A DNA stretch of 64,000 nt from Platanthera guangdongensis (Eukaryota; Streptophyta; Magnoliopsida; Asparagales; Orchidaceae), in NCBI GenBank assembly GCA_039583875.1, contig CM077151.1:107154609-107218608 (forward strand), read 5' to 3'. The notes under the pieces were generated by a model. It was not told where the DNA came from and did not search any database. It worked only from the letters and a program-made list of their open reading frames with translations. Both the position numbers and the translations under genes were made by a program. This document shows, in pieces, positions 45,255-56,351 of this stretch. Positions within the stretch are counted from its first letter, which is position 1. Each line of letters starts with the position of its first letter.

Positions 45255-46410
45255 GCAGCTAGGAGCGGTGCTGGTCAGTCAGAGCGTCCGCAATCAGCGG
45301 AAAGTAGTGCACCAAGGGACGTGCCTGCTACACCTCCTTCAGCGGAAACCATCAGGATGGTGGCTGAAGCCGTGTTCGCAATGATAAATGCCCAACCTGC
45401 GGGGCAAATGCATCGCGCACCTCCTGCGGATGAGCAAGAACCGGTTAGGGCGGCAGAGCCGAGAGTGGTTGATCGCGCAGCAGTTGAGTTAGTAGAGCCG
45501 AGGAGAACTACGGAGCGGCAGCTAAAGCATGTGATGGGCTTTAATCCTCCGAGGTTTAATGGGGTTGGAACACCAACTCAAGCTGAGGACTGGCTCTCTT
45601 CCATAAAGAGGGTGTTGACGGCCACAATGACTGAGGAGTGGCAGAAGACCACCATAGCGACTTTTCTTTTGGAAGGTGAGGCGAGGCTGTGGTGGGACGA
45701 GTTGGAGTTTCATCTTCTAGTGGGAAGGCAACTTGCGGATGTGCCGATAGAAGAATTTTCAAGATTGTTCCTAGCCAGATTTGTACCTTCTGCTCAGAGG
45801 TTGGAGATGGAGAATCAATTTCTTGGGTTGACTCAGGGATCCAGAAGCGTGGACGAATATCTGCATGAGTTCACACGGTTGGGTCGTTATGCTGGTGCTA
45901 TGTTTTCAGAAGAAGAGAGGAAGACCAACCGATTCTATGAGGGTCTTCGTGGCGATTTACAGTTACTCCTTGCTGGGCCTAAGGCGCAGGGCTTCCTAGC
46001 CTTGGTCAATTCGGCCCGATCGTTGGAAAAGGTTGCGAAGAAAGTTCAAGAGAAGAGGGACCCAGGAGAAAGGAAGACCGAGTTCAAGGTGCCAAGTCAC
46101 AAGACAGGTTTCCGCAGATGGAACAAGAAGCGGAGGACTTCAAACTCAGCCCCTTCGGCTGATGCGTCGGGGGCAACTACAAGTCGAGTCCCCGGAGCTT
46201 GCTACAACTGCGGGAAGACGGGGCATTTTGCTCGGGAGTGTTGGAGCGGACGTCCAAAGTCCGAGAGGAGACCTGGAGCGACTTATGAGGAGAAAGGGAA
46301 GGCGGTGGAGTCAACCGCATCCCATCATGCTCCAGCCCAGCCTAGAGTCTACAACCTTGGTCTACAGGAGGCCATTAAGCAAGCAGACGTGGTGACAGGT
46401 ATGAGTTAAA
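45255..46410 (+). CDS. G3 gag
   Basis: Open from 45255, directly after an AG acceptor-like TTATAG, to TAA at 46408-46410. There is no ATG at the start: the frame begins [20 protein letters not shown], which matches the start of the gag-only element's frame, and a GTG at 45321 is unlikely to be the real start. Capsid core: [56 protein letters not shown]. Zinc knuckle [15 protein letters not shown] near residue 316 (CX2CX4HX4C intact). The last three codons (GMS) lie inside the putative intron. Gag forms the cytoplasmic particle and binds the element RNA through the knuckle. This copy looks functional. Confidence 0.9.
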
Positions 46411-46475
46411 TTACAGTGGTTTAACTTTTATAGTTGTTACCTTCGTATTTGTTAGCTTACGTTTGTTAATGCTAG
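46399..46475 (+). other. Putative gag-pol intron in G3 (77 nt)
   Basis: GTATGAGTTAAATTACAG at the 5' end, a T-rich body, and TTAATGCTAG at the 3' end. The gag stop codon (TAA, 46408-46410) is inside it. Exon phase is 1 on both sides, so excision joins Gag codon 360 in frame to protease, whose DTGA follows about a dozen codons later. Length and base composition suit a small plant intron. G1 has the same structure at 32926-33002. Confidence 0.8.
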
Positions 46476-49400
46476 GCTTTGTGTTAATCTTTGGGTTTCC
46501 GGCGAGAGCCCTTTTTGATACGGGAGCATCACATTCCTTCTTGTCTGAAAAGTTTATATCGCGCATCGGAGTTCCGTTCTCGATGGCAGAAAACAAGTTG
46601 GATGTGTTGTTGCCTAATGGGTGCTCAATGCGTGCGGATAGGATTTGTGTGGTGAAGATTCAGATTGGAGACCGGGAGTTTGATTTGCGGGCGTTGGTTC
46701 TACCATTAGTGGAGTTCGACGTAATTTTCGGTATGGATTGGCTCTCGGAGCAGAGTGCATGTATTGATTGCAACCGTAAAGAAGTTAAGTTGGGTCTGGA
46801 CACTGGTCGGGAGACTACTTTTGCGGGCATGAAGGGGTCAGGGAAAGTTCTGATATCAGCCCTTCAGGTGTTCAAGGCAGTTCGGTCTGGGGCAGAACTA
46901 TATGTCACTCTAGTGCAGACTTCGACGCCTAAGCCTAGTTTGGACAGCATCCCAGTTGTGTCCGAGTATCCTGATGTGTTTCCAGATGATCTCCCAGGAG
47001 CCCCTCCTCAGCGGGAGATAGACTTTACTATAGAGCTGGTACCGGGTGCCAAACCGGTGTCACGCTCCCCCTATCGGATAGCCCCGAGAGAAATGGCGGA
47101 GTTGAAGGTGCAACTGCAAGAGTTGCTAGAGCAAGGATATGTGCGTCCAAGTTCATCACCTTGGAGCGCACCAGTTCTCTTTGTTAAGAAGAAAGATGGG
47201 AGCTTGCGGCTTTGTATCGATTATCGGGAATTGAACAAACTTACGGAGAAGAACAAATATCCAATCCCGAGGATTGACGATCTATTTGATCAGTGGTTGG
47301 GTCAACTGTATACTCGAAGTTAGATTTGAAGTCCGGTTACTATCAGTTGAGGATAAGGGAGAGCGACATTCCAAAGACAGCATTCAGTACGCGGTTTGGG
47401 CATTATGAGTTCACGGTTATGCCGTTTGGGTTGACGAATGCTCCATCCGTGTTTATGGATCTGATGAATAGGACGTTCAGAGAATACTTGGATCAGTTTG
47501 TGATAGTATTCATCGATGATATCCTGGTGTATTCGCGGTGCGAGGAGGATCATTACAAGCATTTACACATGGTGTTGGAGACATTGAGGAAAAGTCAGTT
47601 GTATGCAAAGTTCTCCAAGTGTGAGTTCTGGTTATCCTCGATAGCGTTCCTTGGTCATGTTGTCAGTGGAGAAGGAATAGCTGTGGATCCGGCGAAGATA
47701 GTGGCGATACGGGAGTGGCCTACTTTGACTACAGTGGCAGAGGTCCGGAGTTTTCTGGGGCTTGCTGGCTACTACAGGCGCTTCGTAGAGAACTTCTCGC
47801 GGATAGCACTACCACTCACGACGTTGACAAGGAAGGATCAGAAGTTTGTGTGGTCTTCGGAGTGCGAACAGGCTTTTGTAGAGTTGAAGAGGCGGTTAAC
47901 CACGGCGCCTATTTTATGTTCGCCAAGTGGTACCGAAGGATTCGAGATTTATAGTGATGCTTCAGGTAGTGGTTTGGGCTGTGTCCTGCTACAGCATGGG
48001 AGAGTGATAGCTTATGGTTCACGACAACTGAAGGTTCATGAGAGGAATTATCCGGTCCACGACTTAGAGTTAGCGGCCGTGATATTTGCTCTTAAGCTTT
48101 GGAGGCACTATCTGTACGGTGTGAAGGTGGATATTTACACCGATCATAAGAGTTTGAAGTACCTATTGGACCAAAAAGATCTGAACATGAGGCAGAGGAG
48201 GTGGATGGAGTTCTTAGGGGACTACACCTTCAAGATACACTATGTGCCTGGGAAGGGAAATGTAGTGGCGGATGCGTTGAGTCGTAAGATTCCCGCACAA
48301 GCCAACTGGTTATCAGTGCATGATAAGAGATTGGTCCAAGAGTTGGAGGCATTGGAGATATCTTGCGTTGACAAGCAGTCTAGTGCCGAGGCGAAACTGT
48401 TTTGGACAGAGGTGCAGTGTGACCTAGCGGATAGAGTTCGGAGGGCTTTGGTTCAAGATGACAGCATGAAGCAAATCTTGGATGAATCTTTGGATGGGTC
48501 AAATTCCCAGTTTGTGGTTGAAGATGGGTTGCTAAGGAAGGACGGTCGTCTATGCGTTCCTAGTGCGGATAATATTCGGGAGGAGTTGATGTATGAGGCT
48601 CATCATACCAAATACTCAATCCACCCGGGAAGCACGAAGATGTATAGAGACATGAAGAAATTATTCTGGTGGCCGGGTTTGAAGAAGGATGTGGCGCTTT
48701 ATGTGGCCAAGTGCCGTACTTGTGCATTAGTGAAGGCGGAATGCCAGAAGCCCGGAGGTTTCTTGAAATCACTTCCTATCCCAGAATGGAAGTTTGACGA
48801 CATATCTATGGATTTTGTGCACGGTTTGCCGAAGTCGCAGAAAGGAAATGACGCCATTTGGGTGTTGTTGATAGATTGACAAAGGTGTCGCACTTTATCC
48901 AGTGAGAAAGGAGGATCCAGTGGAAAAGTTAGCCAAACTCTACGTGGATAATATTGTACGACTGCATGGTGTGCCTCGCAGTATTGTTAGTGATCGTGAT
49001 GGACGCTTCACGTCAAATGACTGGAGGTTGGTGCATGGTCTGTTGGGTACTAAGCTAAAGTTCAGCACAGCCTTTCACCCGCAGACAGATGGCCAAACCG
49101 AGAGAGTCAACAGAACTATGGAGGACATGCTTCGCATGTGCGTCCTAGATTTCGGGAAGCATTGGGAGGATCACCTGTACATGGTGGAGTTTGCGTACAA
49201 CAATAGCTTTCAGGCAAGCATTGGATTGGCGCCTTTTGAAGCTTTGTATGGGAGGAAGTGCCGTACGCCGTTGTCTTGGTTGGAGGCAGGCGAATCAAAG
49301 TTGTATAAACGTCAAGCGGTGGAAGATGCCACTTCAATGATACGGACAATTCAAGAAAGGCTGAAGATTGCTCAGGATAGACAGTCAAAGTACTACAATG

Positions 49401-49858
49401 CCAAACATAGAAATGTGGAGTTCAACGTTGGCGACATGGTGTATTTAAAAATCAAGCCGTTCAAGGGTGTATCGCGGGTTCGACGCTTGAAGAAGCTGAG
49501 TCCGAGATACCTTGGACCATTTGAGATCCTGGAGCGTGTTGGCGAGGCGGCGTATAGATTAAAGCTGTCGACGGAGTTGAGTGGGCTGCATGATGTATTC
49601 CACGTATCAGTGTTGCGTAAGGCAGTTCAGGAGGCTTCGCAGATCATTGCAGACGATCAGGTACCGGTTGATTATGAGTTAACAACAAGGGTCAGACCAG
49701 TACGAATTGAAGATGTTGCGGTCAAACGACTCCGCAACAAGGAGGTCAGAATGGTTAAAGTCCGTTGGGATAATTGCGGACGTGAGGAGCTTTCTTGGGA
49801 GCGAGAGCAAGCTATGTTGGAGGAATACCCCGAGTTATTCCACTCAGGTATCATTTAG
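46476..49858 (+). pseudogene. G3 pol: protease, RT, RNase H, integrase, chromodomain (three 1-base deletions)
   Basis: Protease [20 protein letters not shown] starts near 46508. RT follows: [20 protein letters not shown], then a one-base deletion near 47294, then [18 protein letters not shown] and the catalytic FIDD at 47509-47520. RNase H runs from [20 protein letters not shown] near 47945. Integrase has its zinc region [20 protein letters not shown] and CRTC (48600-48725), then [11 protein letters not shown]; two more deletions (near 48866 and 48900) precede the core VSDRDGRFTSNDWRLVHGLL and QTDGQTERVNRTMEDMLRMC. The end is a chromodomain (NKEVRMVKVRWDNCGREELS, then WEREQAMLEEYPELF), which in this lineage guides insertion to heterochromatin. 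All catalytic residues are intact. Confidence 0.92.
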
Positions 49859-49899
49859 CTTTCGTGTACCTTTGCTTAATTTCGGGACGAAATTCCTTA

Positions 49900-49912
49900 A
49901 GTGGGGGAGATT
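49900..49912 (+). promoter_or_regulatory. Polypurine tract of G3
   Basis: AGTGGGGGAGATT directly before the 3' LTR. Confidence 0.85.
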
Positions 49913-51882
49913 TGTAACGCCCCGAATTTTGTGTGCGAGTCGGTCGCGGAAAAAGAGTTTTTGGTGCCTGTAGGGGTACACGGCCTAGGACACGGGCGTG
50001 TCCAAGGCCGTGTCTGGCTGGTGATTTTTTGGCCGTTTCCAACCCGAGAAGGACACGGCCAGGAACACGGCCAGATGACACGGGCGTGTCATCTGACACG
50101 GGCGTGTGCCAACCCGTGTCCAGACCCGTGTCCTGAGGGGTCGTGTCCGTTGCCGTGGCGGTTATGCGTGACACGCCCTCGAACACGGGCGTGTCGAGGA
50201 ACCCGACACGGGCGTGTCAGGTCAGACACGGGCGTGTCTTGGCCCGTGTGCGTTTCCCCGTTCGACGATCGTGCCTGGATCGAGGCACACGGCCTTGGAC
50301 ACGGCCGTGTGCCAAGCCGTGTGCGGCCCAGTTCTGGGGAATTTTGTGCAGATCCGAGCCGTTCATTTTCTTTTATTTAGATCTGACGGCCCAGATTAGT
50401 TTAGGCTCTGTTAAGGCCGGGAATAGGAAGTATTCCCTCATTTTCTCTCCAAAGCTCTCCCTTCCAAAGTGAGAGAGGAGAGGAAGAAGAAGGAGGTTTC
50501 CGGCCGCCGGCGGAGCATCGGAGCGCCATTTCGAAATCGGAGAGCGGATCCGTGGAGGGAAAGTCATTGCGAAGAGTTCTAACCGCGTAGTTTTTCCATG
50601 GCGCCAAAACGGACTACAAGGGTAACGATTCTCAACTCGAGCGCTTGAAGCTCTTTCTTTCTGCATAGGGAATCCCGCTCCCGCGAGTATGCGGTGAGTG
50701 CGTGGTGTTCCTTGGGGTTGACGGGAATAGTCCCCCTTGTGTTGCATGTAGAGCCCGGAATCGTAAGTACGGGCATAGGCATTGTGTGTGAAGCCTACCC
50801 GGACGTGTTTTGTCTGGATCGGTGATGTTGCATTTGATATGGTTTTGCCGGAGAAGACTCCGTGCTTTGGATTTTTCGGGTTTCTACGCGGTAGATTGCA
50901 GCAGGGATCCTTGAAGGTTAGCTTCAAGGCGCACCCGGAAAATTGAGCGGAAACGTGTTCTGCTAACTTGGCGGTCTGGGAACCGGCCTTGATCATAACT
51001 GGGTTATGAGACTGTTTTGGAAAATTTGGGATCCGAGAGAAGCTTGGCCCGCGCAAAGTTCCTTAAATTGGACATGCGGCGTGAGCAACGGGCAAGTGGA
51101 ATTGGACCTAGGCTATGTGGTTCGGTGCGAGAGACCCGAAGACGGGGACTGGCCGTTGGCATAGTTGGAGCCTTAGACGGTGGTCAGAAAGGCTAAATGC
51201 TCACATGTTGTTGCCATCCTAGGGGTGGTGGTGGATGCACTGATGGGTCAGGGTCCACCATGAATGTGCCCTGAGTGCACGGGGTGTTTGGCCGTGCGAG
51301 CCTACACCTGTGGCGAATTATAATTGCGCTATATATATATTGTTGGCTAAAGTTTTGCAGGGAAAGAGCACCGCCGTCCCGAGTAAGGGGCGGAGTCGTT
51401 ATAATTTGGTCGGCTTTTAGCTGACCGTTGCTTTATTTGCCACCGTGCGGTGGTATGTGCTTGCAGGTGCTGCGGAGCCGAGCGCCAAATAGCGGGCTGG
51501 AGCCCATGTTGCTGTGCTGGCCCTAGAAGGCCGTAGAATAGTTGTTTTTACATTTCTCATGTGTGGCCGGCCTGCGAGCCGATGTATGTAAGACATGTTA
51601 TATTTATGAACATTTGTAAGGCCATAAGGCCATGTACCTGTTTCAGTGTATTTGGGGTTTCATTCCTGTTGTTGTAGCTGTGGACATTCATATTGATGGA
51701 ATTAATTTTGGGTTCTTTCAACTTTAAAATCTTCCGCTAGAATGCTCTGTGATTAGGACGAGTAGTCTTAATTAGATGGTTTGATTTATTCATTTAGTAA
51801 CCTTCCGACTGTCTGTGGTATATGGCGTCGGGTTCCAGCTGGACCTTCTGTTATATGCCATGCGACGGATGGGGGTGCTACA
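49913..51882 (+). repeat. G3 3' LTR (1970 bp)
   Basis: Near-identical to 43060-45031. Visible differences are one-base indels in short homopolymers and TGTTACA to TGCTACA at the very end. Confidence 0.95.
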
Positions 51883-52370
51883 GTATGCTCAGCAGGCGGT
51901 TGACTCCCAGGAAGTAACCGGGCGGATAGGAATGTTATCCGCGGAGTCCGGCATGAAGCGGACTGAAGAACTGGAGCTCGACAGACCGGTTTGGCAGTTG
52001 CCTTGGTCTTGCTCTAGTGAAGCGACAAGTGGAAGCCGCGGAGACCGCCGTCGTCAGCGCGGGACAGAAACTGGAGGTCGCCCGGTATGGCGGCTAGATC
52101 CAGTGTCCACCAGTAAGTGCGGACTGGCCCTTGTGGCCAGCGGACTGGACTTGGTGTGATCTGAACCAAGTCCAGGATGGCTCAGTCCGGGGAGATCGCG
52201 CAGTGGAGCGCGGGCTGGTTTCTCAGTCCGCCAAGCGTAGTAGAAGTGCTGTTGCCTTGTTTGCTAGCTTGGGGAAATGCGGACTGGAGAATTGCTTGTG
52301 CAGGAGCGTGCGGACTGGAGCCAGAGTCCGCTGAGTCCGGTTTAGCCTTGTGACGAGGTTATGGACTTAG
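51883..52370 (+). repeat. C2 5' LTR, segment 2
   Basis: Starts with the second GTATG and matches 62355 to about 62840. Cut by the gag-only element after CTTAG. Dense in GCGGACT and AGTCCG words. Confidence 0.92.
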
Positions 52371-54653
52371 TGTCACGCCCCCACCTGTCACATGACATAT
52401 AACAGTGGGGTCGGCCGGGGCCCACGCCATATAGCACAGACAAGCGAAGGAATCACGTGTGGAAATCAAAATCTATGCGTATCCTTAACTCAATCCATTC
52501 TAGCGCAGCATTTTTCTTGTTAGCATGAACTCAAACCAGAATGTCCACCAAATATAAATACCAGATTTATATAAAAACAACACCAGGAATGTATACAACT
52601 CACACACCCTGGCCTTATGGCCTTACAAATTCCTCTTTCACAACAACAATTTCGTACATCGGCACGCAGCCGCCACACATGAAATCCAAACAACACTCTC
52701 CGCATGGCCTTCAAGGGCCTCATCAAGCTGCCATGTCACTTATGCTTTCCAAACCGCAACACCTGCAATTCATCATCCAAACCAACACAGAAACAAAGTA
52801 ACGGTCAGCATTGCTGACCATTATAACGACCCTACCCCCTACCCGGGGTAGTGGTTCCTTCCCTGTATACAGTGCTTCCTTTCTCATCAAGCATCAACAA
52901 ACATCACCAATCACATAGCTAGATCATTCGCTTTATTCCACTAACTAACAAACACATCACATCACAAACGCTGGAATCCACCAACGCTCCGTGCACTCAG
53001 GACACCTTCTTGGCGTACCGGAATCCACCGTCGTACACCGCTGTCTCTCGAGGTGTTAACTTGTTGGTTGACCGGCCCTAGTCCACCAGCTCGCAGGCTG
53101 GCGACATCCCGCCCAAGCCACTCAGAGGTCCATCCTCACAGCATCACAACCAGAGCAGACCGACCCACACTCCGTGGTGTAGCAAGCCGGGTTTATCTAA
53201 GCTCCCCAGGCAATGTCTACCCATCGGTCCCCCTCCTAATCCGATCGACCCACACCATGTGGTGCAGCAACCCGGGTTTAACTCGGCTCCCCTAGCATTG
53301 CCGCCCATCGATCCCTTCCTTAACTAGATCAACCCACCCTAGTGGTGTAACAGGCCGGGTTTATCACGAGCTCCCCAGGCGTGCTACCAATTGATCATCT
53401 CATAACCAGGAGCTTCACCAAAGCCTCCTCACAAGCAGTACATCCATACATGCATCACAATAAAATCCATTTTGCACATCATCAAAGTCACGGAGTCTTC
53501 TCCGGTTTACCCATGAACATCACCAATCCAGACTACCGATCCAGATGGGCTTCACACAGCATGCCTACGCCGTACTTCATAATTCCGGCTCTAGATGCAG
53601 ACGAAACAAAGGAATCTCTTCCGCGATCCACCTCTTGGTGGAGGATTCCAAGCACATGTATAGAGAAAGGACTTCGATGTCCAAGAAGGAGATCGTTACC
53701 CTTGAAGATCGCTTCGGTGCCATGAAGTAGTCGGATGGAACTCACCGCCTCGGCTCTGCCTTCACGAATCCGCTCTCGGATCTTCGATCCGCACTCCGCA
53801 GCTCCTACAGCAGCTGGAAGACTCCTCCCTTCTCTCTCCCTAGGCCTTTCCCCTTTCTCCCTTGGAATGAAAATGAAGAAGAAGAAGAAGAAGAGAAGAT
53901 AAGGGATTTATCTTCAAATCTCGGCCTCCAAGACACCTGGACAAAGCCCAGCCCTTGGATCCAGGAAGAGGGAAACAAACGGCTCAGATCTGGCCAGAAA
54001 AGCTAAAACACGGCCTGACACGCCCTGTGACACGCCCGTGTCACAGGCCGTGTCCCCCTAAGCGGCAGACAACCGACTCAATCCAACCAGTACACGCCCG
54101 TGTGACACGCCCGTGTCACGGCCGTGTACCCGACACGCCCTCAGACACGCCCGTGTCTGAGGCCGTGTGCCTCAAGGAAAATAAGCCCAAATCCAACCCG
54201 AGACGTCACACGGCCTGGCACACGGCTTGGCACACGCCCGTGTTCATGGCCGTGTGCACCCGGACACGCCCGTGTTCCTCAAACACGCCCCAACCCGAGA
54301 CATCGAGCTGAGTTCGACGCCCACTGACACGCCCTGTGACACGCCCGTGTCACAGGCCGTGTCCTCACGGGTAACCCGATACTCGACGATCGTCGAGAAT
54401 ACTCGCCGAACAAACGACACGGCATCCGACATGGCCGTGTCCTGGGCCGTGTGCCCCATGCTCGACGATGTCACGCAAAACTCGTCGACACCGAGGCCCG
54501 ATCGTCGACACAACCCGACACGCCCTGCGACACGCCCGTGTCGCAGGCCGTGTCAACTGACACGCCCTGGGACACGCCCGTGTCCCAGGCCGTGTCACCC
54601 AAGCCTGAACCCAATTTTGCTCAAAATGACCCTCTTGACTTCAGGGTGTTACA
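52371..54653 (-). repeat. 3' LTR of the gag-only element (2283 bp)
   Basis: On the minus strand TGTAACACCCTG to GTGACA. It contains five 38-nt hairpin units at 54017-54596, in U3 of this minus-strand LTR. The minus-strand polypurine tract is next to it at 54654. Confidence 0.93.
54017..54596. repeat. Five 38-nt hairpin units with a covarying triplet
   Basis: Units at 54017-54054, 54132-54169, 54326-54363, 54517-54554 and 54559-54596, all exactly 38 nt. Each reads GACACGCCCT, a triplet, ACACGCCCGTGT, a second triplet, AGGCCGTGT(C/G). The triplet pairs are GTG/CAC, CAG/CTG, GTG/CAC, GCG/CGC and GGG/CCC: always reverse complements. The same five units recur in the other LTR (about 58004-58583). 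Confidence 0.92.
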
Positions 54654-54669
54654 ATCCTCCCCCCCTTCA
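54654..54669 (-). promoter_or_regulatory. Polypurine tract of the gag-only element
   Basis: The minus strand reads GAAGGGGGGGAGGAT directly before the 3' LTR. Confidence 0.85.
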
Positions 54670-55034
54670 AATAATTTCGTCCTCGAAATTTGACTTCAAA
54701 TAGCCAATTAGGCACAATCATCACCAAAACGTACACCGCAATTCTCCGCACACACTACCAAACAGACAACACAACAAACATCCCTAACTTCCACTTGTGC
54801 ACATGCAGCCACATACAACCTCAAAACAAAATAACCAAATTGATGGCTTCCAGCACAAGCACAAGAGCTCGACAACTATAGATATCAAAACATTATTAAA
54901 GTGATACATCAACATCATGTCCATCAACCAGCCAGTTCAACCAAAAGTGAAGCACATCAGCTATTAGTCATCACACTTGCTAACAACACCTAGTTACATA
55001 CACAACTTAACATTGAAATCATTCACATCACCGC
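54670..55034 (-). other. 3' untranslated part of the gag-only element
   Basis: About 365 bp between the gag stop and the polypurine tract with no coding signal. This is where pol would lie in an autonomous relative. Confidence 0.7.
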
Positions 55035-56183
55035 TCACTTCTGCTCAGCCTCGCGATTTTGAAATTCACGATTTAACGATAAATGAACCGCTCGAGGCCA
55101 AATGTCACCAACTGAACTTTGCGGCTCCTGTACTTCCATCGCATGCAATCTAGGTTGCGTCCGGGGTGCAGATGACTCGGCCACTGCTTTCCCTTTTTCT
55201 TCATATGACACACCTGTCTTTTTCTCACTCCCTGGAGGGGCATTCCAACAAAATTTCGCGATATGTCCTGGCTGCCCACACTTATAGCATATACGTGTAT
55301 CCACACGTCCTGGCCCATACGTTGGGGGCGACGAAACAGTCAACGGCGCTGATTCCACCGGTCTAAATCTTTTCTTTTCTTGTCGTCGAAACTCCGATTC
55401 TTTCAACTCAGACTTTTCCCTTGCCAGTTTCTTATTCTCCTGTACTCGCTTCATATCCTTCTCCAACGCACGAGCTGTATCAACCAACGCCTGAAAACCT
55501 TGGCTCACGGAACTCGGAAGTGCCAACCTCAATTCATCCCGCAATCCTCCATAAAACCGATTTGTCTTTCGCACTTCCTCCGCAAAGGTCGATCCCGCAT
55601 ACCTTCCCAATCTTGTAAACTCGTGCAGGTAGGTATCAACATCTTGCTCACCCTGCACCAAGCTGAGAAACTCATTTTCCATTGCAATTCTCTGTGACAC
55701 TGGAACATACTTGGCTAAAAAGATCTGGGAGAATTCCTCCATTGAAATCTCCATTAAACCTCGACCTGCCAAGTGGTGCACTTCAATTTCATCCCACCAT
55801 AATCTCGCCTCTCCTTCCAACAGAAAAGTGGCCATCATCACTTTCTGTTCTTCGACCGTCCTGATTGCGGTTAGGATTCGTTTTACTCTTGCCAACCAAT
55901 CTTCTGCCTGCGTTGGTGAAAGCGCTCCACCAAACGTAGGTGGGTGAAAGTGCATAAAACGTGACAATGCGTCGTCACTTGCTTGCGCTTCCCCCACCTC
56001 GGCAGCATGCTCTTGCCTTCCACCCGGTCTTGCCTGTCCAGCAGGTTGTGCTTGTAACACGGCAAGCACTGTCTCCGCCACCACCCGTATGGCCTCTGCC
56101 GAGGGAGGCATCGGCGCTTCCACGGGTGCTGCACTCTCATCCGACCGCTGAGGCTCAGACGGCCCAGCTCCATCCCTCGCCAC
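55035..56183 (-). CDS. Gag of the gag-only element (382 aa, intact)
   Basis: Open on the minus strand. The first codon is GTG after an acceptor-like TTGATAG; the protein then begins ARDGAGPSEPQRSDESAAPV, so as in G3 there is no ATG and a spliced leader is likely. Capsid core: [60 protein letters not shown]. Zinc knuckle CYKCGQPGHIAKFCW around residues 298-312, all four metal ligands present. The C-terminal 40 residues differ from G3 and there is no gag-pol intron. An intact gag on an element without pol suggests Gag is needed for its own packaging. Confidence 0.92.
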   Translation of the reverse strand: MARDGAGPSEPQRSDESAAPVEAPMPPSAEAIRVVAETVLAVLQAQPAGQARPGGRQEHAAEVGEAQASDDALSRFMHFHPPTFGGALSPTQAEDWLARVKRILTAIRTVEEQKVMMATFLLEGEARLWWDEIEVHHLAGRGLMEISMEEFSQIFLAKYVPVSQRIAMENEFLSLVQGEQDVDTYLHEFTRLGRYAGSTFAEEVRKTNRFYGGLRDELRLALPSSVSQGFQALVDTARALEKDMKRVQENKKLAREKSELKESEFRRQEKKRFRPVESAPLTVSSPPTYGPGRVDTRICYKCGQPGHIAKFCWNAPPGSEKKTGVSYEEKGKAVAESSAPRTQPRLHAMEVQEPQSSVGDIWPRAVHLSLNREFQNREAEQK

Positions 56184-56335
56184 CTATCAATGTACAAAAC
56201 ACCATTAAAGTCGTCCAAATCATAACGGTACTGGTACATTGACTACACACGCACGCACATCATGTGCATGACATACATTCCTAATGGACATTCATGAGTT
56301 CAATTATATTCTCTCCTCCCAAACAATCTCAACCT

Positions 56336-56348
56336 GGCTCTGATACCA
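56336..56348 (-). promoter_or_regulatory. Primer binding site of the gag-only element
   Basis: The minus strand reads TGGTATCAGAGCC three bases after the LTR end; a full match to the usual initiator Met site. Confidence 0.9.
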
Positions 56349-56351
56349 CTT

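Larger units (their letters stand above)
43060..51882 (+). mobile_element. G3: complete young Tekay/Del-like (chromodomain) gypsy element
   Basis: 8.8 kb. LTRs 43060-45031 and 49913-51882 differ at only a handful of bases by eye. Target repeat GTATG at 43055-43059 and 51883-51887; the unoccupied site is present at 62355-62359 in the C2 3' LTR. Gag, protease, RT, RNase H, integrase and a C-terminal chromodomain are all present. Gag and pol are separated by a 77-nt intron-like sequence. Pol is interrupted only by three single-base deletions. This is a plausible autonomous partner for the gag-only element at 52371. Confidence 0.95.

Noticed and set aside
54017..54596. Regular 38-nt repeats that could suggest a CRISPR array
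   Set aside because: Spacing between units is irregular (5 to about 160 bp), the units lie in a plant retrotransposon LTR and recur identically in its partner LTR, and there are no cas genes.
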